Shown: one piece after another, positions 1 to 12,769 of the stretch
How positions within the stretch are numbered: position 1 is the first letter of the stretch
Layout of the letters: each line of letters begins with the position of its first letter
Notes under the pieces: generated by a model
Told to the model about the DNA's origin: nothing
Seen by the model: the letters and a program-made list of their open reading frames with translations, nothing else
The model's database searches: none
Source of the DNA: Membranipora membranacea
Taxonomy: Eukaryota > Bryozoa > Gymnolaemata > Cheilostomatida > Membraniporidae
NCBI GenBank assembly: GCA_914767715.1
Contig: OU612071.1
Span: 8,973,493-9,037,492 of the forward strand
Length of the DNA stretch: 64,000 nucleotides
Direction: 5' to 3'
Translations under genes and position numbers: made by a program

Positions 1-89
1 TATAGATATTAGAAATTATAGGTATTCTGAAATAAATGATTTTTTTTTTTAATCAAATATTATTTTTTGTTGAGCAAATATCTTAAAAA

Positions 90-2900
90 TCAACAGATTG
101 TCAGATGCCGAGTTACCCACTGATATCCTGACTGGAGAAGAAAAGGTTATGAGGCCCAAACATCAACCAGAATGCTGAGGGTAACATTCTATCATCAATC
201 GGTTGTCCGGTTGGAAAGTTTTCAATAAAAAAAAGGCCTATTACAGAATAATATCGTTTCTGTATGGCCAGTAATGAGTTTTATGAAATGTTTGCGCAGA
301 CCATGTTGTGTGCTAGGACACATTTTATGTACTTATGCTGCCTCTATAGCACCAACAACAATGCTGTATGGGCTCAGAGTGCTGTATACAGCACCTGCCA
401 CACATCTTACAACACCCTTTTGCCTGCGACATTTTTTAAGTGCCCACTAAGAAGAGCATAAATTTGTTTAATGGCTACATGGACACAGTTTGAGCACATT
501 GAAGTAAATTATGATGGGTATGGTTTGTTTTTTCAAATTCTGGTCTTTGTTCTTTAGGTCAGATGTCTGGCCTTTTATTGACCCATCTCATCACCTCTAC
601 AACGATCACTGTTATACGTTATACTACAGGGGCAGAGATTCATCTTTGTTAAAAAGGTGTCTCCATAAGGCTGGGGGTCCGGGGGAAAAGAACGCTGAAG
701 CATTTTTGTGAGGAGCAAGAGCAGTCACAAAGCTTGATATCTTCACTTTTGGGGGTCGAATGAAGCGATGGTGTGTTACCTTGGCCCCCAAGGGTAAATC
801 TGCCACTATTTTTGTAGGTGGGACGGTGAAATTAATAAACAAGGATGATCATGATCCACAACTCATCATAATTTCCGACGATAATCTGTTTGTGTTAAAA
901 TTACAAATCATGGATTAATTGTGAACAGTGAGGTTAAAAGCTCTCCCTCCCAAATCTTGTTTAGTAAGAAACATAGGAATGGGAAGTTCACAAGAGGGAC
1001 TGTCAATTATTATACAAAGGGTTTGCTGTCACCATAAAAAATGAAATGCACCCTTGAAGTGCGAAAGAAACAATAGTCTCCTGTTGTGGCATGGAGCAAT
1101 ATGCTATAACATGAAAACAGCTCTAAATGGCAATCAGCTGTTAAGTACTGACCATAGCTAGATGAAATAGTTTTGAGTTGCCTCCCTCCCTTTTCATGCC
1201 AATGGTAAAGGCTGCAGTCCTACAGTAGAACTGGACAACAGGAAATTCATGTCCTTGTCCTTCAGGTCAGATGGCTCGCCTTTTCACTGACCCCTTTCAA
1301 CACCTCGTCAAAAATTGTTACACAGTTATATTAGTAGGCAGGACAGGACGTTGAATTTAATAAACTAGGATTATTCTAATCCACAACACATCATAATTTC
1401 TGAGGATAATCTGTTCTGTTAAAATTACATCTTATGTATTAATTGTGACCAGTGAGGTTAAAGACTATCTCTCCAAATTATTGTTTAATAAGTAAAATAA
1501 GAATGGGCAGGCCCAAAAGAGTTCACAAGAGAGGCTGTAAATTTTCATACTTGGGTTTGCTGTCACCATGAAAAATAAAATGCACCCTGGAAGGGTGATT
1601 GAAGCAATACTCTCCTGTTGTGACATGGAGCAATCTGCTATAACCTGAACACATCACTTAACGGCAATCAACAGCAAACTACAACTGCCCTCAGCCAGAT
1701 GACATTCGGTCCAATTTGCATTTTGAGTTCCCCCCTTCCCTTTTCACACCGATGGTCGGAGGATGCAGTCCTACAGTAGAATGTGACGACTGGAATGTGG
1801 GCAAATAGGTTGTGACTTGATCTATAGATCTCAGATAACTGCAGAATTATGCAGCAGTGCTTAGTTAAAGCTAATAGCATTATATGGGTAAGCCTCTAGC
1901 TTATTGTGATTGACTCAACACTGACCCTTCTTAATTTACTCAACCAACACCAGAGGTGACTTGTTACACCTGCAACAGGGGCGTATTCCTACACAAGGCC
2001 CCTGCACAATCTTGAGTCGAATTATAAGATATTAGTTATTTTTGATCCAAATTACAGATAATTAAATCTCAAGTGCTCATGCATACAATCTAATTATCAC
2101 AGGCACATATAAGTCTTTAAGGTCATAGACTGAATCAAAATATTAATGCCATTGTTTTTTTATGTTTTTACGTTGACCATAATGGCCTCAAAAAGACCTG
2201 GTTAAACTTATTGTTTTTCCAAATTGGGTACTCAGTCTATTTGGATAAATTCAGGCCCTGTGCTGTGGAGACGATATGTATGTCTCAGCAGTTCGCACAT
2301 CCGCAGAGTGACATACGATAAGTTGGAGAGGGAGTGGGAGGTAGCTCAGTTGGTTATAGTGCCTACCATCTAGAGCGTAGGGTTCGAATCCCGCTGCAGT
2401 CTATTGACTACTCGGCTCAATTGGCGCCGCAGGTGTGCTCCACCTGCCCGCAAACTGAGATCAAAGTGTCGACTGTGTTTATCAGTCTCTGGACAGAGAC
2501 AAACTTGCAACTTTAACCCCCTTTTTTTAAGACAGTCACAACCTGTGTGTATTGGTTGAAGTTTGTCACATTTCTACAAGGTCTCAGACAGATTAACCTT
2601 ACAATGGTTATCTGAGGCATTTATGGTAATGTACGGGGGGGGGGGTAATTTTTCTTCAACCTTAAGACGTAAAAAACAATAATATTAATAAATTTTTTCA
2701 GTCCACGACCTTTGAGACAATTTGTGAAATCAAACAAGCACATTTGCAATAAATTCGTCAAGACCTGATCTTGACCGCAGACACAATTTCCACACGATTT
2801 GCGGTTTACAACGTCTACTGTTATTTATTGCCTCACCCTCAACATCGTTTCAACTTTTCGAGCTGTAAATTGTCGGTACTGTTGCATTTGTTAACATAGT
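90..2900. repeat. Direct duplication, unit 1 (pairs with 5550-8190)
   Basis: Long collinear similarity to 5550-8190. Shared landmarks include the block around 150-200 (paired near 5610-5670), the T-rich stretch and 'ggtcagatg' block near 560 (paired near 6020), the 'agttggagag' block near 2320 (paired near 7825), the G-run near 2640 (paired near 7930) and the block at 2700-2890 (paired at 7990-8180). Similarity stops just after 'ttgcatttg' near 2897. Unit 1 carries a tRNA-like SINE at about 2335-2525 that unit 2 lacks. Open frames here are short and resemble no protein I know. The sequence does not show whether this is a tandem segmental duplication or two copies of a large transposon-like repeat. 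Confidence 0.75.
2335..2525 (+). mobile_element. tRNA-derived SINE
   Basis: The head looks like a tRNA gene, with an A-box-like 'tagctcagttgg' and a B-box-like 'gggttcgaatccc'. A body follows containing 'ggtgtgctccacctgcccgc' and a 'gtctctggacagagac' segment shared (in either orientation) with elements near 7175, 10820, 19620, 19980 and 61237. It ends near a C-run and T-run. The paired unit at 5550-8190 lacks it: unit 2 passes from 'agtaggag' almost directly to 'tgtgtattgg', so unit 2 shows the approximate empty site. Confidence 0.8.
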
Positions 2901-4910
2901 ACATAGTATGATAGTAATGTCATTCAGTTATCACAATCTTACCTTGAACGGAGATCGTTGATAATATAGTGGTGCTATCATCGATGGGCAGAGTTTTAGC
3001 TCTTGAATTCACTGATAAACATTAGTTGTACCCCCCCCCTACCCTGCCACCCTTCGATTGATAAATTTTTTGTCAGTTATAAATTGCTTTTGACATCATA
3101 CTCTAGCTGTCACACTTAAACGTTTTGTAATCAGATATCTTGATAATATAGCATGATGAAGGCGAGGCAGGCAAGAATCTCCTTCCCACACTTTTATTTC
3201 TGTATTGTGCTATAAAAAATATTGTAAATTAAGAGAAATAAATGTTCAAAAAAGTAAATAAAAGCATTGGCTAAGATCAAAGTGTCACTGCCAATGGCCG
3301 ATTAGTGCCAGTTCAGTTTTGGCAGCTCGCTGCACACTCACGTTCAGGAGGTCTTCTATGGCCTCACCTCTAGGATGCATTCTAGTTTTCCAGGATGTAT
3401 CACATTCTCAGTATGAGGATTTAGGGCATTTTGCATCCCTCTTTAGGGGCAGCCCAATCTTCTGCTTCTTACTAAACAACAACAGCAAAAGCATGGGTCA
3501 GCCAGATAGTCTGTGACTAGAGTGGCGGCCAGCCCTCCTACTAATTACATGCCAACTGTACCCACTATCCGCCGCACGCCCAAGCGGCCCAACAGCCCAA
3601 CTTTGAGATCGCACCCTGGCCCCTTCCAAACTCCCAAAAGGTACTTGTTGAACAAGGCTATGCCATTGCTCATCAAGGACCTCTCTCCTCACTTGTTGTT
3701 CGATCTAGTGTTGTACTCTTGGTTTGATTGCATATTTAAAATATCTTGAATTGAATATGATTTTAATAAAAGTTTTAAAGTTCTGTATTCAAAAAGCATA
3801 CGCAAAGGCATGATTTTAAGTTATTCAAATTGACTAGAAATGTGACCCCCTGGTCCAAATCCCTTATTGTTAGTACATTTACTGACCAAATTGATACCAG
3901 CTCTATTTCCATTCAAATGTAACTCAAATTTCTGAGCCGAGATGTGTTGAATACCACCATCTTGATCAATGTGTTCATACTATATCCAAGTGTCGGCACA
4001 TACTAGCTGAGATAAAGCTGCCCCTTATTATTTAGGATATTTTATTTGTTCTGTTGGTTCACTAAGGCTTTTTATGATATGTCATGACAAGTTATAATAA
4101 TATTGCATGGGACTCCCAATTGTGTATGGGAGATGAGGCTGGAAAATGTAGTAAATTAGTTATGGTCCTTCTAAGGACTTTTACCCACTGGAAGCCATCA
4201 CAAACTTCTCGAAAAAGAGCTGGTTCGTAGCACTATCTAGCAAACCTACCATAAGTTTATTGGAGTTGAAGCTACTGGTATCCATTCCTTCTATCACTCT
4301 TGCCCTATTCAACACAGCAACCATGCATCCCAACTGTCATGACCAACCGCCATGACCTCAGGGAGTTTATGACTGTCCTTTATTGCTCTTCAAAATGACT
4401 TTACATCCAGCCACTTGCATTTACAAGGGATAAAACATCGAGGATTTCCAGATCCGTGTAACATTACATTTGTTGATTCGAGAGATTACTTTTGGGAATG
4501 CTGTTTCTACCTGAGCTTTACTATGACTGACAACAGTGTTATATCTTGATATTGACATTTTAATTAAGGTTTCATTACCAGAGGAATGTCGGACCCTAAT
4601 GATTGATTTAGAAGTAGATTGTGTCAGTTAAAAATAATGAGCAATTAATCTCCCTGGGGTGTGTTAATATATGTTTCCTTTAGATGCTGTGCTTCACTAA
4701 CGAGTATAATATATAATGTAATGCTCCCCTAACTATTGTCAGTCGTGATATTGGGATCGAGAATAAAAGTAGCAATTCTATCAGCTCACTCTTTCCTTAT
4801 TAACATCTCACACTAGCCAACTCATAAGAATTCTCCCAATATAACTCACCATCGAGACACAACACTAAATCATTACACGCAGCATAAATACAGGACGTTA
4901 TCAGACACAA
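2900..4910. other. Gene-free stretch
   Basis: I see no exon here. The open frames between 3319 and 3749 are short and overlap on both strands, and none has a recognisable motif. A weakly similar stretch ('cgcccaagcggcccaacagcccaa' region near 3580) recurs near 13900, so part of this may be an old dispersed repeat. Confidence 0.5.
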
Positions 4911-4911
4911 A

Positions 4912-5217
4912 GATGTAATTACACCAACAAACACCAACAAACACCAACAAACAACAACAACAACAACCAACACCAACAAACAGTTACATCAACAGTAAAT
5001 CATTCTTTCAGGTATGATGTTTAAAGGCCTTTGCTTATCCTAATGGTAGCAATTTAAGAAAGAACGGAATTCAAATACATATTGAACAACAACCAACAAC
5101 GACCAACACCAACAAACAGTTACATCAACAGTAAATCATTCTTTCAGGTATGATGTTTAAAGGCCTTTGCTTATCCTAATGGTAGCAATTTAAGAAAGAA
5201 CGGAATTCAAATACATA
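4912..5217. repeat. CAACA-rich tract with an identical 115-bp direct repeat
   Basis: A run of 'caccaacaaa' and 'caacaa' units leads into a block at 4967-5081. That block recurs without any difference I can see at 5103-5217, a period of 136 bp. The repeated block includes 'cagttacatcaacag' and 'gaacggaattcaaatac'. Being identical amid diverged repeats implies a very recent tandem duplication or an assembly artefact. Confidence 0.85.
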
Positions 5218-5549
5218 ATGAATTTTTACAGCAATAATTCATAAAATTATTTAAAGTTTGAGTTGTCCACTCTTGGCTCACCCTGAAATAAATGGTGTTG
5301 TTGCGCATCTACTGCACTGGAGTTGAATGGACAGTTTCATGCTACTAGGGAAGGGTACCCACTGCCATCATATTACCCGATATAATGGTATATGGGGTTA
5401 AAATCAACTTGAAGCTTGAATCAGCGTTTTACAAAAAACTCATATCGTCAATGCAGACAACAACAGTGGCTTATTGATTATGCAGATATTAAAGCTATAC
5501 AAAAATTTAGGATATGGTATTTATCGAATTCTTTTGTTGACCAACTAGC

Positions 5550-8190
5550 CTAAATATCAACAGATTATCAGACCCCTCAGCTACCTGCTGTTATCTTGCC
5601 TGTATAAGATAAGTTGATGAGGCCCAAACATCAACCAGAATGCTGAGGTTGAAATTCTATTATCAACGGCTGTCCGGTTGGAAAGTGTTAAATAAAAAAA
5701 AGCCGATTACAGAATAATCTCGGTTCTGTATGGGCAGTAGCCAGTTTAACGGAATGTTTGCGCGGACCAAGTTGTGCGCTAGGACACATTTTAAATAATA
5801 ATGTCGCCCTATAGCACCAACAACAGTGCCCTATATGCTTTAAATGCTCAATACAGCACCTGCCACACGTCTTAAGACACCATTTTGCCTGCGACATTTT
5901 TTAAGTGCCCACTAAGAAGAGCATAAATTTTTTTTAATGGCTACATTGACACAGTTTGAGCACATTGAAGTAAATTATGATGGGTGTGGTTTTTTTTTTC
6001 AAATCCTGGTCTATGTTCTTTAGGTCAGATGGCTGGCCTTTTGACAGACCCATCACATCACCTCACCAACGATCACTGCACTGTACCATTATGCTACAGG
6101 GGCAGATTTTCATCTTTGATGATAGGGTGGCTTCATAAGGCCGGGGACCAGGGGCAAAGCTTCGGCAGGGTGTTGGCTCAGCGGCCAAGAACGCTCAAGT
6201 ATTTTGTGAGGAGCAGGAGCAGTCACAAAGCTTGATATCTCCACTTTTGGGGGTCAAATGAAGGGGGTGATGCGTTACCTAGGCCCCCACCCGCCACTGT
6301 TTATGTAGTTGGGACGGTGAATTTAATAAACAAAGATTATCATAATCCACAACTCATCATAATTTCTGACGATAATCTGTTTTTGTTAAAATTACTATTA
6401 CTACTAATTGTGACCAGTGAGGTTAAAGACTACCCCTCCCAATAATTGTTTAGTAACAAACATAAGAATGCGCTGGCTCCAAAGATGTTCACAAGAGGGG
6501 CTGTAAATTTACATACTGAGGGTTTGCTGTCACCACAAAAATAAAATGCACCCTGGAAGTGTGAAAGAGACAATACTCTCTTGTTGTGGCATGGAGCAAT
6601 CTGCTATAACACGAAATCAGCTCTAAGCAGCAAACAGCGGTGAAGTACTGACCTTAGCTATATATATAATGATCCAATTTGAATTTTAAGTTGCCCCCCC
6701 CCCCCTTCCTTTCAAGCCGATGGTAAAGGCTGCAGTACTACAGTAGAACAGGACAACCGGAATGCTGGGATATTGGTTTAAATGTGACCTAGATCATAAC
6801 CAGTTGGATGAATAGAGATTCCTCCCAATGGCTGCGCCATTGTATATACATCAGTGTATAATCAAAGCTAATAGTTTTAGATTTTGCCTCGAGCTTTATA
6901 TGGTGATGAACCCAGCGCTGAACTTCCAGACTTAACTTTTCCAACAACATGGGTGTTGTGACACAAGCAACAGGGGGGTATTGCTACACCGGGCCCTGCA
7001 CAATCTTGAGTTGATTTATAAGACATTAGTTATAGTTGGTCCGAATTACATAGGTAATTAAATTTATAGGTGGTTATTTTGAAAAGTTGAGTAGAGTACA
7101 ACTCCTTCTATGAGTTGCTGCATCCTACAATGTCAAACAGAGTAATCTTTATCAGTAAACTTATGTTGGTTAATGTGGGTTAAATCTCAAGTCTGTCTCT
7201 GTCCGAAGACTGAGAAATAAAGGTGGCTTGAGGGCGCGGCTGCAATATTCAGCGCCAAGTTTGCTCTGTCAGTTTGCAGGCTGGTCGGAGCACACCTGGC
7301 GCGTCGATTGAGCCCAGTAGTCAGTAGATTGCGGAGGGATTTGACCCGTTACACGTTAGCACCTCCCACTAATACCATGTGCAACCTTCTCTTAAGTGAT
7401 AAAATAAAAAAACTTTTCGGCCTGATAAGATATTAAAAAAATGAGCCATTCTTTGATAATTATATAGGATCTCGTTGGCTTCTCAAGTATGATGATAGGT
7501 TAACATATGAAAGAAATTGGCAGCGGACCAGCGACGTTGTACAAAATCATACTAAATTTATATTTACTAATTTTTAAAAATTGCCTCTGCAACAAACCAT
7601 TTCTGATAACAGAGCAAAAATATTTTCTCAAAAAGAACCAAAGATACATTTGTTTTTTTGATATCATACAATCATTCTGTCTGCAGGATAGCCTTGTGAC
7701 ATTGTCTATCTCTGCAGCTTTTTCAATTATTTTTCCAAATTGAGTACTCTGTCTATTTAGATAAATTCAGGACCTGACAAATGTATGCCTCAACAGCTCG
7801 CTCATCCGCCGAGTGACATATAATAAGTTGGAGAGAGAGTAGGAGTGGTGTATCTGTGTATTGGCTGAAGTTCTACAAGGTCTCAGACAGATTAGCCTTA
7901 CAATATGAGGCTATATCGTAATGGACGGGGGGGGGGGGTCATTTTCAACCTAAAGCTATAAAAAACAATAATATTAATATATTTATTCAGTCTATGACCT
8001 TTAAGACATTTTGTGAGACCACACAACCATGTTTGTGACAAATTACTTGATGTCAAGACCTAGATCTTGACCGCAGACACAATTTTCACACGATTTGCTA
8101 TTTACAATTTACTGTCGCTTATTGCCTCACCCTCAACATCGTTTTAACTTCTCGGGCTGTAATTTAATTTGCCAGTCCTGTTGCATTTGA
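5550..8190. repeat. Direct duplication, unit 2 (pairs with 90-2900)
   Basis: Collinear with 90-2900. It has gained its own minus-strand SINE near 7170-7375 and lacks the SINE found in unit 1. Its last about 200 bp (7990-8190) form the outer end of the left arm of the large palindrome, so this short segment exists three times: near 2700-2890, at 7990-8190, and inverted near 17500-17690. No coding region is supported. Confidence 0.75.
7170..7375 (-). mobile_element. tRNA-derived SINE, reverse orientation
   Basis: Reads on the minus strand. The segment 'tgtctctgtccgaagactga' and 'ggtcggagcacacctggcgc' match the body of the family, and the degenerate tRNA-like head ('gggaggtgctaacgtgtaac' on the minus strand) lies at the right end. 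The same family is near 2335, 10820, 19620, 19980 and 61237. Confidence 0.75.
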
Positions 8191-11100
8191 ATATTTCTTT
8201 TGCAGAAAAATCAATATCGATAGATCCATTATTTTATACTGTTCAAGTAACCATGTTTGGTATTCTGGTACGTGGTGTGCCATTGCCTTGTGTTCTGGTG
8301 ACCCAGTGTCAAGCAAACGGCCAAACATGTCTCATTAGTCAATTTCCCTTATGAGACTTTGTTCACCTGTGACCATTGATCTTAATTGAGGATATTATTT
8401 TGGTGTTATCAGTGATGATCAAAACATTTGTTCCTGTAAAATGTTTGAGAATCAGATAGCCATACCATTGCAACCAAGTGACCATATGCTACCTTGGGGG
8501 AGGTCAGGTTTTGAGTTATATTAAGCTACGACAAAAATCAGTTAGCGTGGAGTGGTTTTAAACTAAACCCTGATAACCAGAGCACCAGATTTGAAACAGA
8601 TACTAAAAATTTTTATCATACATGATAATATAACCTTGTGCTGTGGTAAACTTGATGTTGGCTGGCAATTATCTAAATGACTCCTGGACACCGATATGGT
8701 AAGAAGGCAGATTACTCTAATTTGATTCCAGACGATTATTATGCCCAGTTTCAAGTTATTAACTTACGATGAAGATAAATGGGTGTGGGGTTGTTTACGG
8801 AGAAATGCACACGATCCTTGATCAAGAGTTGAAGTAGAGGCATTCTTTGTTTACAAATAATAGTAGTAATGCCGATATATGGTCCGAGTTTGACTGGGTG
8901 TCGTCTAATTTTTTCCCAGCCATACATCTTAAGTAATCCAGAAAACAAGCATTAAAATCTGCAGATTTCACACATAATAAAAAGGTAGGCTATGTAACAT
9001 TCTGTCTAACCACACAAAAAAACTTAAACTTTACTCCCTCCAACCAGTTTTCCAAAACCTTCGATGCAATTTAAGAATTTATGTTATAATGACATCACTC
9101 TCTTCTAGAGCTGTGCCACTTAACTTAAATCCATACATTGTAAATGCAAGTCATTTTCAAGCCATAGCAAATTGTTTCCGTACAACACTCTCGAAGTAAG
9201 TATTACATTATTGTTGACTGACGTTGTCTGTATAAGAAAAAAACACAATATTGACTGCATAGATTCTGACCTAGTCTCTTCTCACAAATTCAAATCCAAA
9301 ATGCCCCATTCAAGGTTGAGTTGTTCTGATGATGTATGGTGTATGTGCTGGCCTGAGTACCTTATGCCATTCATTCTCAGGGTAACTGATGAGACCAATA
9401 TTTTACCAGTGGCTCAGCCCTCACTCAGTCTAGGTAAATCTTGGGAGGATAAATTTTTAAATAATTAATAAACAAATCAATGATTTATTGGATTAAGCGG
9501 ATGACGTACATCTTGGCTTATCTCAAGGTAATGTCAATGACAGAGGCGTAAGCAGTTTAGTAAAAATGATAGGGGACTAGAAGTCTGAGACGTGTCCAAA
9601 GCATCACACGGGGCGGTGCTGGAACCTCCCTAAAAAACAATTCAGAGAATAGTATAAAAAGCAAAAGGAAATCCCAAAAGAAGCTAGTATTGATATTGAG
9701 AGCTCAAAAGTTTTGTTTTTGGACTACTTTATATGACTTTCTTCGGGATGCAGTCCGTCTCTGCCTTTTTGAGGACTACAGGTCTGAATGTTATTATTAT
9801 GTCCTTTGTGTCCCAAATGAGAAATTCCGGATACGTCAAAACTATTTGGAATTCCAAGGAGATCTTGAAACCTTAAAACATAATTATAATGATATATATG
9901 ATTGTCTCAACTAAATTCAACAGATTGACTCTACGGTGGCTGGATATATACCGGACTTGGGGATTTGTTGATTGATGTAGTGTTAACCGAAGTGCAGTAA
10001 ACACCTACGGGCCTGGGATATCTCAGGGATGCTATCCACAGGAAGGCGGATATTGGGCTTTTATTTTGTTGCCAAGTGGTGTGTCAACACATTTTAATCG
10101 TCAACAGTAGTCAAAATGTTTACCAAATGAAATCGTTAACCTCAAAATGATAAGTTAGTTACTGTCTGTTAGTCTTTTAGTGTCTGACACCCCCATTCTC
10201 AGTAAAGTCATTGTCAGGTCTTCACCCACTCAAAGGATTTATATTTATATGTATAAATATATATAGATGGGCAGCATTGGCCGAAAGGTTTGATGAATCC
10301 TCCACTTTGAAATACTCTAATTCATAGATCGATAGCAGAGAAAGAGATATCTAGAGGCTTTAAAAATTTCACTGGATATTCCAATTTTCGGTTGCATGCG
10401 TCTGGCAAAAGAAGGCGGAAATTAAACATTATCATAGCTGTCACTTTTTCCACCGCCATAGCAGACAACCTGTTCTTGAGCCAAAGATTATAAATTCATC
10501 AATCAATTGACAAGAACCAGGATGTCATCATGTACAATGGTTTCTTTATGAGTGAAGTTTCTTTTTTGAAGTTTCTTTTATTGCCATCATTTTTAAAAAC
10601 CAATCCGTCTAGTATTGTAATAAAAGCAATTATCTCGGCCATTATATTCCATATATTATTTATAACTTTATTCTGCCTTTTTTGTTGTCCTGCACTAAGT
10701 TGGGGTGGAGTCGCTCAGGGTAAGCTTTACGAAGGGATGTGCTGGTCTAAATGATTTTTAATTTCTATGCCCAAACCTTTGACAACCTTCATTATTGATT
10801 AAAGGTTGATTAAAATCCGATGTCATATCACTCGCCCATCCCGAGGCATGGGCGGCAAAATATTAATGCCTTAATGGCGAGGCCGCAATATCTGCGCCAA
10901 TTTGCTCTCAGTTTGCAGGCAGGTCGGAGCACACCAGGGGGCCAACCAATCCCCAGTAGAAGATGGACTGCAGTGGGATTCGAACCCACGACCTTCAACA
11001 CTTGCGTGTATATCAAAATGGAAGGCAGGCTTCCCTGATAGGGCTTCATTCAGTAATACAATTTAACTGGGATTCAAAATCAAACCATAGAGCTCAGACC

Positions 11101-12640
11101 AAATATTGGTTGGCCAAAATTCTTCAGAAATTAATTTAAGTGGATGGATTGACAAGTCTTATGAGAAATTATATGTTGGCCTATATATCATAGGAAGACT
11201 ACTTTCTGCTTTTAAGTCATCATCAAGTTTGGTGCATTTAGGTGCACTTCTATCAATAGGTCGGTATTTAGAAAAATTCTCACTGCACATTGTTACGTGA
11301 CTCAACAGGCCGGAGGTGGTGTGTCGCTAGGCCAGACATACAAGATACACAGTAATCAACACAAATTACACTAGACTATCACAAGAGTTCAACTTTGCCA
11401 TTTCGTACAGCTTAATTTAACCATCCTCATTAATCTGCATTAACTCCCACCTCAACTAGCGAAGATTACAAATCAGCTATAAATGTTGAACTCAGGCTAT
11501 ATAGTTATCTTCTGTCCAATATATGACGATCTCACAGTTAAGTTCGCAAGGGGTCTCTGGTAAAGTGATGTATAGAGGGTTTCGTACTTTGTGATTAATC
11601 ACAGACTAGTCATAGGCCATCTTGCTATACCATTTTATCAGCGAGACTACATATCTGGCAGCTAAATCTGAGTGCTTCTAAAAATAGAAGCCAATTGATG
11701 TCCAAATTCTACCCTGGTTCATCAGTATGGATTCTGGTTTACATAACACATTGAATGGAGGTTGCCACCATAACGCTTTGGAAAAGTTCAAAGGTTTGAC
11801 ACGACTTGTCTGCGCAAGGTGAATTTTTTTTCTGATCTTCAACAGCTTTTGTGTACAGTTTAATCTTATAAACACATTGCAACTTGGAACAGATAAAGTG
11901 AGGTTATGATATGACTGCAACGAAAGATTGGTTTCTATGACAATAGGTTTTTGGCATGTCTTATAATCGTAACCATTCCGCAACCAACGCCTGAAAGATT
12001 CTACGGCAGAGAGTAGTGACGCAACTCGTAACATGTGGCGTCCCTTAAAACTAAAAGTAAATGAATCCTGATCGATTTAGATGATATCTTAGTTTGAACA
12101 ACAGATGGCCTGTATAATAACAACTAGCGCAATATAAAAGTGCGTCTCAACATCAAATTAAGGTAAGTTTTTGTCTAATTTAGGCGCCCCCGCATTTCTC
12201 AAAGTTAGAATCAGATAACCACTTGAAAAACTCATAGCAATTTGTCCCCTCTGCAGTTCCGGCTAACTTTCATTCAACCAGTTTCTTCTCAGTGTTCGAA
12301 CTTATCTTTGTAAATGGCCTAACTATTGGTAATCTTGGCTGGAATGAAAATAACATAAAATATTCTGTTTTGGGTCTATGTACCGAGTAATTTAGTCAAA
12401 AGCTGAGCTTATCCTTGAGCTACGGGTTCTTGTCTTCTGTCAAACTGGGCCAGAATTCAAACAAGAAGTTGGTCACCTCATCAATCATTTGATAAGGTTG
12501 AGTAAACATTTATACCTCATGAAAAGCCAGATAAAGCCATTGATACATGATTTATATTTAGGCTTGCCTTTTTAAGCTGATCCGTGGTTTAATCAATAAA
12601 ATTGAAAATGAGAAGATGGGTTTTTCACGCACATTATAGG
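7990..12640 (+). repeat. Left arm of a about 9.7-kb imperfect palindrome
   Basis: Matches the reverse complement of 12770-17690 in order along its whole length. Paired landmarks: 8040-8150 with 17520-17640; 8365-8455 with 16970-17060; 9060-9180 with 16430-16520; 9720-10010 with 15650-15850; 10220-10240 with 15370-15400; 11395-11540 with 13970-14120; 11590-11700 with 13730-13830; 12020-12060 with 13340-13410; 12430-12460 with 12955-12985; 12612-12640 with 12773-12804. Identity looks moderate, with many small indels, so the duplication is not recent. This arm holds a SINE at 10810-11010 that the other arm lacks. No conserved coding frame was recognised. Confidence 0.85.
10810..11010 (-). mobile_element. 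tRNA-derived SINE, reverse orientation, inside the left palindrome arm
   Basis: On the minus strand a clear B-box-like 'ggttcgaatccc' sits at the right end (read from 'tgggattcgaacccac'). The family body includes 'ggcaggtcggagcaca' and 'tttgctctcagtttgc'. It lies inside the left arm with no counterpart at the mirrored position, so it inserted after the arms formed. Confidence 0.85.
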
Positions 12641-12769
12641 TTGACAAACGTGATTCCTTTTTTTTCCTTTTCTGGTAGGGTTGAACAATGTCAAGAGTAA
12701 GAGGTATCTGGTCTCTGAAATTACAAAATACTAAAAAATAAAACTTCTAAAGAAAAGGACCGGTCTTTG
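12641..12769. other. Spacer between palindrome arms
   Basis: About 130 bp separate the innermost paired blocks ('gggtttttcacgcacattat' on the left and its reverse complement on the right). The spacer is AT-rich with a pyrimidine run ('ttccttttttttccttttc') and no gene signal. Confidence 0.7.

Noticed and set aside
2335-2405. A possible functional tRNA gene ('tagctcagttgg' and 'ggttcgaatccc')
   Set aside because: The acceptor stem does not pair and the same head plus body recurs several times in both orientations, so it is a SINE.
3319-3749. Overlapping plus and minus frames with Pro/Arg-rich composition
   Set aside because: Short, no start context, no splice partners, and a related sequence near 13900 is not open. 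Treated as repeat-derived.
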